NCBI RefSeq assembly: GCF_031877795.1
Contig: NC_133938.1
Coordinates: 10,820,920-10,884,919 of the forward strand
DNA: 64,000 nt
Direction of reading: 5' to 3'
Source of the DNA: Strix aluco
Taxonomy: Eukaryota; Chordata; Aves; Strigiformes; Strigidae
Positions 45,956 through 57,759 of this stretch are shown here, piece after piece (the stretch's first letter is position 1; each line of letters starts with the position of its first letter). A program made the position numbers and the translations under genes. The notes beneath the pieces are model-generated. The model worked only from the letters and a program-made list of their open reading frames with translations, was not told the origin of the DNA and searched no databases.

Positions 45956-48900
45956 CATTTCTCCTTACTTCTGGCAAGGGGAGCTTTGGGCAAACCTGGC
46001 TGTTCCCAACCCTTCAGGGGTGATGAGCCCCCACACATAGAAGCAGGGAAAGGAAGGGAAATTCCAGTTTCATGGAGTGGTGCAGCTTATGAAATAGGCC
46101 AGGACAACAAAAATAGCTAAAAAAAAAAAAAATTAAAAAAACCAAATGTAACTTTGGCCTAAAGTTTGGGAAGACATGAGGCAAAGCCAGGAATCAGAGC
46201 GGAAGAGGGGGTGAGCAGGAATGTAAGGGCACTTGGACACACATCACTCATGGAATAAATAGCTCTGGGTATTTTATACCTGCCCTCAGTGGTGGGCGGG
46301 CAGGCAGGGAGAGGAGCAGCAGTGGTTCCTCATCCTGCACCCCTGCACCCATCAAAGCGTTGCTGCCGAGTCAGAGCTGGGCTGGTCCCCGCTGGCTCCC
46401 GGCACCTGCCCTGGCAGAGCCGGCACGGTGGCAGCACACAGCCTCCCCGGCTGCCGGCAGGAGCGAAGTCCACAGGGGCAAACGTGAGTCCGAGGCCCAC
46501 AGGAACAAAGCGGCCTTTCACGGCAGCGGCTTGGCCAAAGAAACCGGGGAATATTTCTGTCTAAGGGCTTCCAAACGGCATCTAGCTTTGATCCCAGGCA
46601 CGGGGTGGGTTGTTGGGGTTTTTTCTTTCCTTCTCCATGTTGCTCTTATTTTTTTCTTCCTACTTCAAGGCATAATTTTTATGAGTGTTTATAATTTCTA
46701 GGAGAAATTTCTTGCTGCTCTGGGAAGGAAACCTCTTGCTGGGAGCAAGGTGAAGGTGATTCATGGCCCCTTGCAAGGGATTTTGGGTGCAGCATCCCAG
46801 GGTATGCCTCCCACAGCCCCTCTGAGGACACATGCACCCCTTCTTTGCACCCAAGGGTCCTTCTGAGTGAGAGAAGTCTCTTCCCCTGGGGCTCACTGCA
46901 GGCACAGGTGTCCATCACCATCATTTTTTGCTCAGAGGTTGGTTTCTGAACCTGTCTGATAAATCACATTCTCACTCAGGGTGGGAAACGCAAACAGATC
47001 CACGGCTGTGCACCCTCCTTCCAAACCATGACCCTTCCAGAGGACCTGGGAGCTTGCACGCTCAGGTGGCCTTTCAGACCCCCCAGACAATAAGGACAAG
47101 CATCTTCCTCCTGACCAGCCTCCAACTCTGATGGATTTCCAGCCAGTTTTTCTGTCACCTGTCTAAAATCCATCCCCCTACATCAAACATGGAGGGAGGG
47201 GACAGGCCCCCCCCCCCCGACCCCAGCTGAAGCCATGCCCAGCCCCAGGCTCTCCCCTCCTGCAGCACAGGGGATGGTCCCCACAAGCCCATACACCCAC
47301 ATGGCATGGGGTGCACGTGATACCCCCTGGCCAGGCAGGCAGGCCAAATCTTCCCTGCCTGCTGCCCACATCCCAAATATTTTTAGGCAGCAGTAAACGT
47401 GCCTTTGCTGCCACCAGCCTCCAGCACAGGGATGGGAGGAGACATGGAGAAATGGAGTCAGTCCTGCGAGGCCACCGCTGCCCTATGAGCTGGCGGCCAA
47501 GGGAATGAAACAACCACCCCTCCTCTTCCTCCTCCTTCTCCTGGCCCCACCAGCCACCTTCTGACGGATGTTGCCTTTGGACAGGACCCTCTTGCAGCCC
47601 AGCTGCCGAAAAAACACCACGGCAAGGCCCATGCACCCACGGGCCATCTGGAATCCATCGCCGGCTGTGTGCGGGGATGCCGGCCAAACCCCAGCCCTGC
47701 CCACTGCCGGCAGCGCTTTGCTTTCCAGAGGAGCACCTGCGGGTGCAAAAGGGTCTCCCCCTCCTCTCCAGCACCCATGTCCAGCCAGAGCACCCCACTA
47801 TGCCACGCTGCCCCACCACTGCCACAGTGCAAGTGGGATGAGGGAACCCCAAACAGCAGCAGCCCATGCTGGGGGAACGGTGTTTTTTCCTCCTGCCAAG
47901 GGATGGGTTGGTGCCTCCGAAGTGAGGGATGTGGAGGATGCTCCTTGCCAGCTCTCCAGGAGGAGCGGTGGGTATTTTCCAGGTGGAAATACGCTGCTCA
48001 TCCTCAAGCTGGTTGATGCCACAGGTCCCAGCCGTGCCGAGGGGCAGCCACAGCTCCAGGAGGCTGGAGCAGCCCTGATGCTCTGGAGCAGGGATGGGCC
48101 GTGTTGATGGGGCTCCAGGCACTGCAGGGCGTTTTCTGTCTCTGTCGCTATATCCCCAAGCATCCTCAGGCACATCCTTGCAGCCCTCTTTTGACCCATG
48201 AGCCTCAACAATATTTGGGGGTCATCCCCATCTCCCTGAGCAGCAGATGCCCCATCCAGCAGCCAGACCCCAAAAGAGCATCATCCTCCTGTACCCAGGG
48301 TGCAGCACCTGCCCCAAAAGTCCCCAGTGTGTATCCCTGGGGCAACCCACCCCTGGAGCTTCGCCAATGCCTGGCCAGAGCATCCCCAAAGGTCTGGGGC
48401 AGTTCTGCCAGAGTCCCATCCCTGCTCCCCAGGGAGCAGGAATTGGGGCAGGATGGGCCAAATTGCCCTGAATTTGGGGTGTGCCTCCACAGGTGTGTGC
48501 GTTTCCTCCCTCCGGGCAGGATGGCCCCAGCAGGCAGTCAGGAAAAGGAGCACCAGCCCAGCTCCAACTGCAATCTCACACCAGCTCAAGCTGCCAAACC
48601 CCAAAGACCCCAAAAAATTCACACTTGGTCTCCCAATCAACTGAATATCACTCCTGTCCCGTCGCCACCTCCTGCCTCCCCAGTGCAAGGACAGAAAAGC
48701 AGGGCTGAAACGTGTGCGTGCCATGAACAGGAGGGGTTTTCCTGGGCACAAAATGGGGATTTTCATCAAAACAGACAGCCTCACACTGCTGGCTGCGCGG
48801 GCAGTGCTGGCCTGACTCCAGAGGCTGGAGATTTTCCTGGGGAAGAGGAAAAGTGGGGTCTCCATCCAGCTGCAAAACAGCTGGGTGGGCTGCGTGTGCC

Positions 48901-49355
48901 CCCCCAGCCTGATCCGGCAGCACAGTGCAGGCAGGGCAGGGGCTCGGCTGCTCCACGGCATTGCTCCACAACCATTTCCTTGCATTTAAAAGTTTACATC
49001 CCAAAGCGAAGTTTTCCTTCCTGTGACAGCAGCCACGGCCCCACAGCTTTCTGCTGGATGGTGTCACATCTGGCTGAAGGCTTGGGAAAGAGGTAAGGAG
49101 GGGAAATTCCTCCTGGCCCAAAGCACTTCGTGGCTAAAGCAACTGGGAAAGACAGCAAGTGGAAATGTAGAGGCTGGGAGGACAATGGTGGGGGGGGCAC
49201 AAGGGGACCCTGCTCCTCTCCTCATCCTCTTAATATCCTCATCTTTATAATAGAGAAATAGAGAAAGTAGGCAGTGCTGGGGAGCAGCGTGGTCCCCCCA
49301 CCCCGGACGAGCAGCCTCCCCCCCCACAGGAACATGCATCCCCAAACAGCCTCGT
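45956..49355. other. GC-rich intergenic DNA, no gene seen
   Basis: The longest chance frames of the window apart from MAST2 are here (331 codons each at minus 47178-48173 and plus 48101-49096). Neither shows a domain, and other open frames overlap them throughout. A short A-run occurs at 46119-46132 and a C-run near 47210. No RNA gene or mobile element is recognised. Confidence 0.5.
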
Positions 49356-49359
49356 GGGC

Positions 49360-49460
49360 AAACCCAAAGGCACCAGCGGGGTTAAGGAGCACCCTAATTA
49401 ACAACAGCTTCAAAATTAATGAGCTGGCTCCAGCATCTGCATCAACTTCTATAAGGACGG
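49360..49460. promoter_or_regulatory. Candidate short regulatory block
   Basis: An AT-richer, non-repetitive 100-base block carries two homeodomain-type cores, CTAATTAAC near 49394 and AAATTAATG near 49413, inside G+C-rich DNA. Weak evidence. Confidence 0.22.
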
Positions 49461-52165
49461 GTGAGGGCAGGAGGGAGGCAACAGGAGCCCATTCGCTTTT
49501 ACAATGACTGGTGAGCAGCTGAGCAGGGAAGCTGCCCGGGGTGGCACAGCAGCAAACCTGGGGCTGGAAACCGTTAAAAACCCATTTTAATCTTCTCTTT
49601 TTCAATTCCAGCAAAGCAGCTGCAGCCATTGGAGGATGAGAGGCTGGGGATGGGGAGGAAATGGACTTTTAATGCCGCCCTGTTTGCAGAAGGCGCCCGC
49701 GCTCTGCTTCAGTCTGTTTTTCTTGGGGACTGACTGAAACTGTTCAAACATCCTCAGCAGAGCCAGCGGTGCGGTGAGCAGGAGTCAGGGCCAGGGAGCG
49801 CCAGCCCTGGTGAGGTCCTGCTTCAGGTGTCGGCCTGTAAAGCCAAAAATCACAGCCGAGGGTCAGGGAAAGGTGCTGCCCCGGCACCAGAGCTGGGAGG
49901 GAGCAGGGTCAGGAGATGAAGGAGCACAGAATGAAGCCCCAGCAGCAGCTCAGCTCTGGGCTTGCACCAGAACAACGATGCACATGGATGGCAATCCCTG
50001 GAAGCTGCCTCCTCCCGGGAATGCTGCTCCTGCAATTTTTATTCATGAACTCCTGCAACATCCATTTTTTTCAGGGCCCTGGATTCTTCCTTTCCCCTTC
50101 CCTGCTGGAAGCAAAGATGGGTCCATACCCCAGCCCTGCTCCCTGCAAAGTGGCTTCTCTCCCCCATCAGTAACTGGGACGGGGTGGGGCAGAGGCAGCC
50201 CTTCCCCAGAGCCACCCCTGGCACTTCGGAGAGATGCCAGGATCAGCACAACCTTTTTGGCAGCTGCCACCCACGAGCTGGACCCAAAACCATGTGAGGG
50301 TGCAGTGCAGAAGCAGCAGAGGCTGGAGGGCAGCATAATAGCCCTTGGTGCTGCACTTCAAGAAAAAGGCATCTGAGCAGGTGGCACCGAGAGTTGGGTC
50401 GAGGGCTGGCTGTGGCACCTGACTCCTGGGAAGGGTCGGGGATTTGCAGCCAGCAGCATCCCTGGGCTCATTTTGTTCCTTCTTCCTTCTGCCCAGGAAA
50501 ATCCAAACACCACAATTTCTCACCACCCAGGGCTTTCCCATAGACGCAAGCAGAGGAAAGGACTACATGAAATTTTATAGTCTGGCTGAAAAACTTTCCA
50601 CTTGACAAAGTGGTTGCTGCAGAGCAGTGCAGCCACCCCTGTGCTGTCCGGTCTCAGCCCAGCACCACCACGGGTGACTGAGACCCTCCCCATGGGGCAA
50701 ACCCCAGGACAATGATCCAGGGCACTGTGTGTCCCACCAAGAGGCCTGGCAAACATCTGCAGCAGATGTGGAGCTCTGCCCACCCCCAGCATGGCTCCCT
50801 TCCCCAGACAGTCCAGCAGCCCCGGGGGAGCATCCTGCATCCAGCATAGCGAGGAGATTGGGGGTACAGCACCCCACTGGGACTGCACCACTAAGGGGAA
50901 GCGGAGGCAGGGACAGGGAGAAGATATGCACATCCCCTGGGTTGTGCCTGAGGTGTCAGGATCTGGCCCCAGAGAGGCCACGAGCTCAGGAGCCCAGCGA
51001 GGAGACAGATGCTGGAGAAAAGAGCCAGCTTAGAGGGTTAGCTCCTGGCTCAGTCCCAGGGACTGGGCTCAAGCTGGGAGATTAAAGGCAGCGACGTGGG
51101 CTCATTTAGTGACCTGGGAGGGCAGCACCTTTCCCGGAGACATTCTCCTCCAGGATTAACAGGGGTTGCCAGGGCAAAGCCCAGACTTATTCCCAGCCCG
51201 GCGAGACCTGTGTCCTTGCTGACATCAGCGGGGGTGGCTTGGTCATACACTTTGAAGGAAAATGCCTCCAGGATGCTGCCCCGCATTGTGTTGCTTGCAG
51301 AGCCTCCCAGGACCCAGCTTTGGGGGGAATCTGGCCTTTTAGTAAAGGGGAAGAGCCAGCTGCTGACCAGAGAGGAGTTTGCAGCCACCAGGCCCATGGG
51401 TTTAGCCATCCTCCCCTGCACACCTCTCTGCTGGCACCCAGTGTCCTTGCAAAGGGGAAAACCAGAAATATATATATTTATATGTATGTATTTGAAATGC
51501 AAGAGGGTGCTAAAACCAGCAGCCAGAGTCAGAGCATAACTCAGGCTTTCACCAAATCACTCCATTGAAGGACCACAGAGCCTGATGAAGCTGTGATAGG
51601 TAAAGGTAAATAGAGAAATCTAGGTAATAGATAGGTCAATAGACCCGCTGCCCCAGGGGAGAGCCAGGGATGCTCCCACATGAGATCTGGGGGAGCAGGA
51701 TGCTCTCCCGGGCCTGACCCCATTGAACTCAGTGACAGCCCTACACATAAGAGCTCCCCGGGCAATGATGTGGGAGAGGATCCCAGTGCCGGAGAGCCAG
51801 CCCCGGCCCAAGGAAACCACAGGTATTTCAGACCAGAGACGGAAAGGGGAGGAGGGATGAGTTGCACAGGAAAATGTAGCAGCTTGTGGGTGCCCCTGTC
51901 CTGGGGCATCATTATCCCCGGCACACAGCACCCAGTCCCCCATCTTGCAATCTCAGGACCAGGAGGACTGATGCTCCCCACCTCATTGCTGAACCCTCCA
52001 CAACGATTTAACCCGCACGTCACTCACGCAGCCCTCCCACCCATGCTGGGCCATCCCCAGCAGCCCGCCGTCACGCCGAGGCCCCGATTAGGGCCAGTGC
52101 AAATAAGCCGGCCGGCGGCCAGGGTGCTCCCGTGGCCAGAGCTCGGGGGAGGCTGTTCGGGGGAG
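49461..52165. other. GC-rich intergenic DNA, nothing recognised
   Basis: Only chance frames. A small TATA-type tract lies at 51468-51490 and a short TAGGTAAATAG-like degenerate repeat at 51595-51640. Confidence 0.5.
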
Positions 52166-52169
52166 CCCT

Positions 52170-52305
52170 CTGACGTGGGCACAGCTTAGTGGGATTAGTG
52201 GGCAGACGGACGTGACTGCGAGGCAGTCGCCTGGTGCTAATTAAAGAAGGGATATATTTAGGTACTTGGTTATCCCCTGCATTTCGCTTATTTTTAGCTC
52301 TCAGG
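52170..52305. promoter_or_regulatory. Candidate enhancer block with OTX/CRX-like and homeodomain cores
   Basis: Contains GGATTAG at 52192-52198 (K50-type OTX/CRX/PITX core), TAATTA at 52238-52243 and an A/T-rich GATATATTTAGG near 52250, in an otherwise G+C-rich area. Factor names are inferred from the core motifs only. Confidence 0.3.
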
Positions 52306-53985
52306 CTGCCAAGCTGGGGTGGCACACGGGGAAGGGCACGGCCGCAGGGCAGGATGGATCCATCCCCAGCCAATGCTCCCCATCGAGGGCTGGAGGGGCA
52401 GGGGGGGCCATGGCCCCAGGTCCCAGCCAGTGTTGAACCCCTGTAGGAAGGAAACTTCTGTCCCCTCCAGCTGCTTTTTTTTCCCAAAAAGGCAGGGAAA
52501 TGGGTTTCAGGGAGCAATAGGAGATCTCTGCCCAGTCCTTGCCCTGGATCCATCCATGAGCCTTTGCCACCACCCTGACACCCATATCCAGGTTTGAAAA
52601 CAGCCCTTTTTGGCATCACCCAGCATAAAGCACTGATGTGGCCAGGGAGGACGCAACTCTCCCATCCTCAGAGACCCGTTCCTCCACAGTGGCACTGTCC
52701 TGGCAGCAATGCCACCGGTCCCCATCTCTTCCCTGTTCGCCTGCTGCCCCTTGGCAGAGCAGGAGCATGTCCGGGCACATGACTGAGCCTCTGTCCCCAT
52801 GGGCCATCAACAGGTGTGGAGCTGGATTTCTGTGGGTTTTAAATACACTGGAAAGGATGGAGAAATAGCAGCTAAAACAGAGCCCAACAGCCCCACAACC
52901 TTTGTGCATTCCTAGGCCAGAACAGTCAGTTAGCCCCATTCATTTCCCCCTCCACTACATTTCCACAAGTGCCCTGGGATTTGATATTTTGGTTTTGGGG
53001 GTTTTTTTTCCCCTTTCCAGTGTGAATTATTGATCAGGTCTCTGCTAAGCTTACCTCCCACGCCTCCTGGCTGCCGTGCTTCCCTGCTGGAGAAGAGGGT
53101 GGGGCGGGGGAGTAAATGAAAATAACAGGATAATTAACGACCCAGGGAGTTGAAACCCAGCCGAAAGCCGACGAGCTGCTCCGGCTGGCCCTGGAGGAGG
53201 CTTCCCAGCAGTACGGAGGTTTTGCAGGAGGGTGTTTTTGGGGCAGGGCAAGCATGCGGGCAGGACTGCTGCCCGCAGCAGGTCTTGCCTCCCAAGCTGA
53301 GGAACACGCATTATTTCCCCTGGTCCCTCTTCTATTTCCACCATGCAAGCAAAAAATGCAGCAGTTTCTCCCCAGCTGTGCAGGTTGCCCAGGCCCAGCT
53401 GTAAGTACAAGGCAGGATCCAGCACTAACACAAAATAAAGAGGTGATGGCGAGCAAGCATCTTCCTTCCCCTTCAAAGGGCTGCCGTGTCAGGCTGATGC
53501 TGGCAGTCCTGCCACCCCAATTCCATCAGCTCCCAGCCCCACCCCCGCAGGGTTGGTCCTGGATGAAGCTGGGGGGCGGGGGGGGAATCTGTTATGGGGC
53601 AGCACCCCAAAACACAGCTGCAACCCCCACCATGAGCCAAGCTCAAAGACTAATATGTCCCCAGGGCTCATCACCAGCTCCAAGCTCTGATGCTGCCATG
53701 GGATTCCTGACCACCGCAGAGCCAAGCAGCATCCAGAGGTGGCCAAATTCCTCCTTAGGTGGCCTATCTAAGGTAAAGACTGTCCCAGAGCAGTGAGGTT
53801 GGGCAGGTTGGACTATCAACAAATTTCAGCTGGGAAAAAACCCCAATTTGTTTATTTGTTTAAATCCCTTGACTCAAGGAGCAGGTGCCCCGCACCCTCA
53901 AGTCTGAGGAGAGCAGCCAGGGCCGTGCGGGGCCATGGGCTCCCATCGCCTTGGCTGCAGCTCACCCCGGTTCCCTGCTGCCCAT
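52306..53985. other. GC-rich intergenic DNA, nothing recognised
   Basis: Chance frames only. The stretch 53030-53170 is AT-richer with GATAATTAACG near 53130 and may be regulatory. A dozen bases near 53810 resemble a CR1 tail but are too short to call. Confidence 0.45.
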
Positions 53986-53989
53986 CAGA

Positions 53990-54195
53990 ATTAGCCAGCC
54001 CGTTTGAGCGGGTTTACGATAATCATCAAATAACTTGTTCATTGACAGCATGTCAGGCTGAGAAGACTGACTGAGCCCTCATTTGCTGATTGCTAATTAG
54101 CTTAACATTCCTAATCCCTCATTAGTGACTATGAAGTAAGCTCTGAAATATGAGGTCAGCCCTAATCAGCGTTTAAAATATAAAGCCCACTGGCA
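53990..54195. promoter_or_regulatory. Strongest candidate conserved enhancer in the intergenic region
   Basis: A sharply bounded, AT-rich, non-repetitive block is densely packed with homeodomain-type sites: GATAATCATCAAATAA near 54018, TGACAG (MEIS/TGIF-type) at 54043-54048, the palindrome CTAATTAG at 54093-54100, TAATCC at 54112-54117 and CATTAG near 54119. Its flanks are C-rich and unlike it. It carries no open frame of note. The distal target gene cannot be inferred. Confidence 0.4.
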
Positions 54196-57100
54196 CGTGA
54201 TGGAGGCAGGAGAGAGGTGGGTGGCTGTGGGCCAGCCCTGAGGGCTTCCATGGTCAGGGGGAATGAGGTTGTGCAGGACAGAGCCAGACACGAAGGGTTA
54301 AATCCTGTGGCACATCACCCCAAATCTCAGCCCCCCCGCACTCGGTGCATATCCTGGCTCCATGCCGGGCACAGGCAGTGACATTTGGGGTCACAACACA
54401 GGAGATGCCCTGGGTCCCTCTCAAGTCCCATTCCTTGCTGTGCCCACCTGGGTGTCACCCTCAGGGCTCACAGCATCCCTCTGATGCACCAAAACCCCTC
54501 ATTTTGCCCCTGCAACCCAGCTTTCCTGGCTGGAAAGCTCCAGACAGGCCGTCCCACTGAAGGGGACCCTCATGTCCCGAGGATGGGCAGCAGGAGGGAT
54601 GGAGGAGCAACCAGCCACGGTAAATACCCTCGGCAATTCGCAGCACATCCCTGGTCCCTGCTCCATGGCTCTCCAGAGGGGAGGGAGGCCGTGGGTTTTA
54701 GGGTGGGTTTTAAACCTGGTGAGCTGAACATGTCCAAGCAGGGACAAGTCCCAAGGTGACACATGTGACATCCCTGGGACAAATTCCAGGCAAAAGCACC
54801 CACAGGCGAGGCTGACCTGGCCCCGCTCCCTGCTGTGTCAGAGGCACCGTGGACCACCAGCTGCCAGGGACACTGCCATGCACCGTCCCCACGCTCCCAC
54901 TGCTGTCCCCACTGGCTCTGCCCTGGCCCTGCGGGGTTTGGGCAGGGGCTCTGTGCTGTGTAGCCATGGTTTGGTCTCGCTGCCCTGCCTCAACCCTGCC
55001 TGCTGAAGCCTCCTGCCTGCAGAGTCAGTTGAGGTGCCAATCCCCCACACAAATCCCCAAAGCCTCTTTCTGCTGCTGGCTCTTGTACCACGTCTTGGGG
55101 GGCGGCTGGGCAGCACCCTGCCACTTGCACCAGGCACCCAAAGGTGGCTACAACCCCCTCCCCAGTGTGTCCCCTATCCCCAGGGGCTGCTGCTGCCTCG
55201 GCACTGAGGGCAAACCAGCCCCCAGGCTGCAAAGCCCGCAGGGTCTGGGGGCCTGGAGCTGCTGCTGCCATCAGGGCAGACCCTGAGGTCCAGGCAGCGG
55301 CTGCGCGAGGATGGGGACAGCCCCACGGCTGCAGGACATGGGTGGCTGCCAACCCCACCGTGCCAGACAAGGCCAGAGGTGAAAAGTCCCCAGGAAGGGG
55401 CAGAGGAGCAATGCCCTGAGAGCGCCTTGTTCTGTCAGAAAAGCCCCAATTTGAAGCAAAATACTTTGAAATCTTTTTATAATGCACACAAAAGCAGAAT
55501 AAATTCGTCCTCACACAGGGCAGGTATTATTGGGCATCACTGGCCCAGTGACAGTTTTCCCAGTCCAGCCTCTCTCTGAATTGAGTGGGAATCCACACCT
55601 TGGAACCTGGTTCCCCTTTTAGCTGCACCAGTGCCTGGGCTGGGGTCCAAAATCGCACATGTTGCTATTCTGGCAGCCTGGCTGTGGGGAAACAGCCTGG
55701 GCCAGTCTGATCTCGCCTAAACCCATGTGAAGTAAGAGCCATAAGCTCACAGGGGCATCATGCAGTTCACCGGGAAAGCACAAACCCTCGCAGCCCTGGG
55801 GATGTGCCCCTCGCTCAGCCTGACACTGAAGGATGCTGCTGCAAAACCTCCTGTGGGGCAACCCTTTTCCCCCAGCGAGGGCAGCCCCTCACTCACAAGG
55901 CAGCCCAGCACTCCTGCGCTACACACCATTTCTTCTGATTATCAAAAGGCCCCAAAAAAGGAGGAAAAGGCTTGCAGAGGTGACAAGCCCTGATCCCTTC
56001 AGCTCACAGGGCACAGCAAGTGCTGCTGCTGCCAGATTTTGATGGGGCCACGAGTCATCATTTGGTATACCCAACAGCAATTCCAGCTGTGGTTTGTGAG
56101 AGGTTTCCACTCAGGGCAGGGTGTCAACAGTGGAGAGCTGAGGGTCCGTGTGGATTGCTTCAGCTTTCCCCCCTAATTCTCTCTGAAATTCCAGGAAAAC
56201 TGCAGGCAGCCTGGCTGCTGACAGTGGGACTTCGCCCAGGGTCTTGCCTGCACCCTCTGATCCTGGGGGAAGGAGTCAAATCTCAGTGTCAGCATCACCA
56301 AGCAGGCACGGAAGCATGCTGGGCTGCCCACGTGTGCCATCATTCAGGAGGAAAATGGCCCTTATTTGTTGTGGTTTATTCCTCTGGAAGAATAAACTGC
56401 TGTGGACCAAGAGCAATTTATGTCTGACTTGGGGAATATCTACAGGATGACTGAGGACCTTAAACTTAACCCTAATTAAGCTCCAGCTAGTAAGTCTTAA
56501 AAAAAAGGAGAAAACCTGGATGTTCCCATGAAGATGTAATTTGAAAAGCTCCTGTTGCCATACCTCTGCTTGTCCCCGAGGAGCAGGACTAAAGCGATGC
56601 TCCAGTCCTGGTCCCCCATGTCGATGGAGTGCGATGCTCTGGGCTCAGGCCGTGGGGCACGACCAGCGCTTGCTCTGCGCCAGGTCCCTGCACAGAGCCA
56701 GCAGCGGCTGCAGGCATCACGAGCCTTGCGGGGCCAGAGAAAGGCCATTTTGTTCTAGTGCTGCAGGAGATGTAACATCATCCTTTTGCTGCTCGCTCTG
56801 CACCTCCCATCCCTCTGAGCCGTGCTGTCCCTCTCCGCGTGGGCAGGAGTATCTCTCTTTTACGAGCCAACGTCAGCAATGACGACCAGCGGCGCGGCGA
56901 GAGGCTGCCGGCAGAGGCACTGCAAATCTCCCATGGATGGAGCTGTGCTTCACCCTCGATTTCTGCTCGGCAGCTTCTCTGGAGCATGGAGACATGGGAT
57001 ATTTTGAGCATCCTTGGCAGCAGTGAACGAGGCAGAGTCCAATCCCCCCAGACACAGGCGTCTCCCCAGCTCTTTATTTGCAAGGACAGGAATAAGCCTT

Positions 57101-57755
57101 TGAAGGCTTTTCCACGTGGAGAGTGCACAACTGCAAAATGTTAAAAGCAAAAGGGCTGGGTTTAGAAAGGTTTTGGGTGGTAGATTATCAAGACAGACTA
57201 AATAACTGGGTGCACAAGGTGGCTACATAGCTCCTGTTGCCTCGTGCCGTTTGGCTAACCCAAGCCAATGCTGGACCTGTGCCACTGGCAGGCACTGCCC
57301 TCTGGATTTCATGGTGCACACCATTCACACACCCACAGGCTACTGTGTTCAGCTGTGCTGTCCCATCCTCTCCTTGTCATGCTCTTTTCTCCTATTGCTC
57401 AGCTAAGTTTCATGTCTTACACGTTTTTACCCCTTTAGTAAGGGCTGATCATGAGGACCCTGCCTTAGCAGGGACACAGTACACTATATACTTAAGGGGC
57501 TCTTGGTGGAGGATGGTAAATTCTGGGCTTGAGTTTCAGAGTAGAAAGCTTTGGCTTATCCATACATCTGGCCCATGGAGCAGAAAATCCCAAATAGCCT
57601 GGCAGATTTACTCCAATACCCAGACACTCTGCAGGCTATTTTCTGCCCCATCAAGCAGCCGGTTGAGCCGACAGGTTGAAGGCACAGCCAACCCCAGCAC
57701 CATGGGGAGAGAAAGGGGAGACCAAACACGAGACACACACAAGTTTGAATTTATG
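54196..57755. other. GC-rich intergenic DNA, no gene seen
   Basis: Chance frames on both strands. A minus-strand AATAAA (TTTATT on plus at 57073-57078) with a moderately G/T-rich downstream stretch could be a more distal MAST2 poly(A) site. No other feature recognised. Confidence 0.45.
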
Positions 57756-57759
57756 TAAA

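Noticed and set aside
45700-46038. Minus frame with a repeating Pro/Ser/Ile pattern resembling a structural protein
   Set aside because: The repetition is the 16-base minisatellite read in an open frame.
47178-49096. Two 331-codon open frames, minus 47178-48173 and plus 48101-49096
   Set aside because: They overlap each other and many other frames, have no recognisable domain, and show the Pro/Gly/Ser/Trp-heavy composition expected from chance translation of stop-poor G+C-rich DNA.
53795-53830. Short sequence resembling the tail of an avian CR1 retroposon
   Set aside because: Only about a dozen bases match the remembered pattern and the rest of the element is missing.
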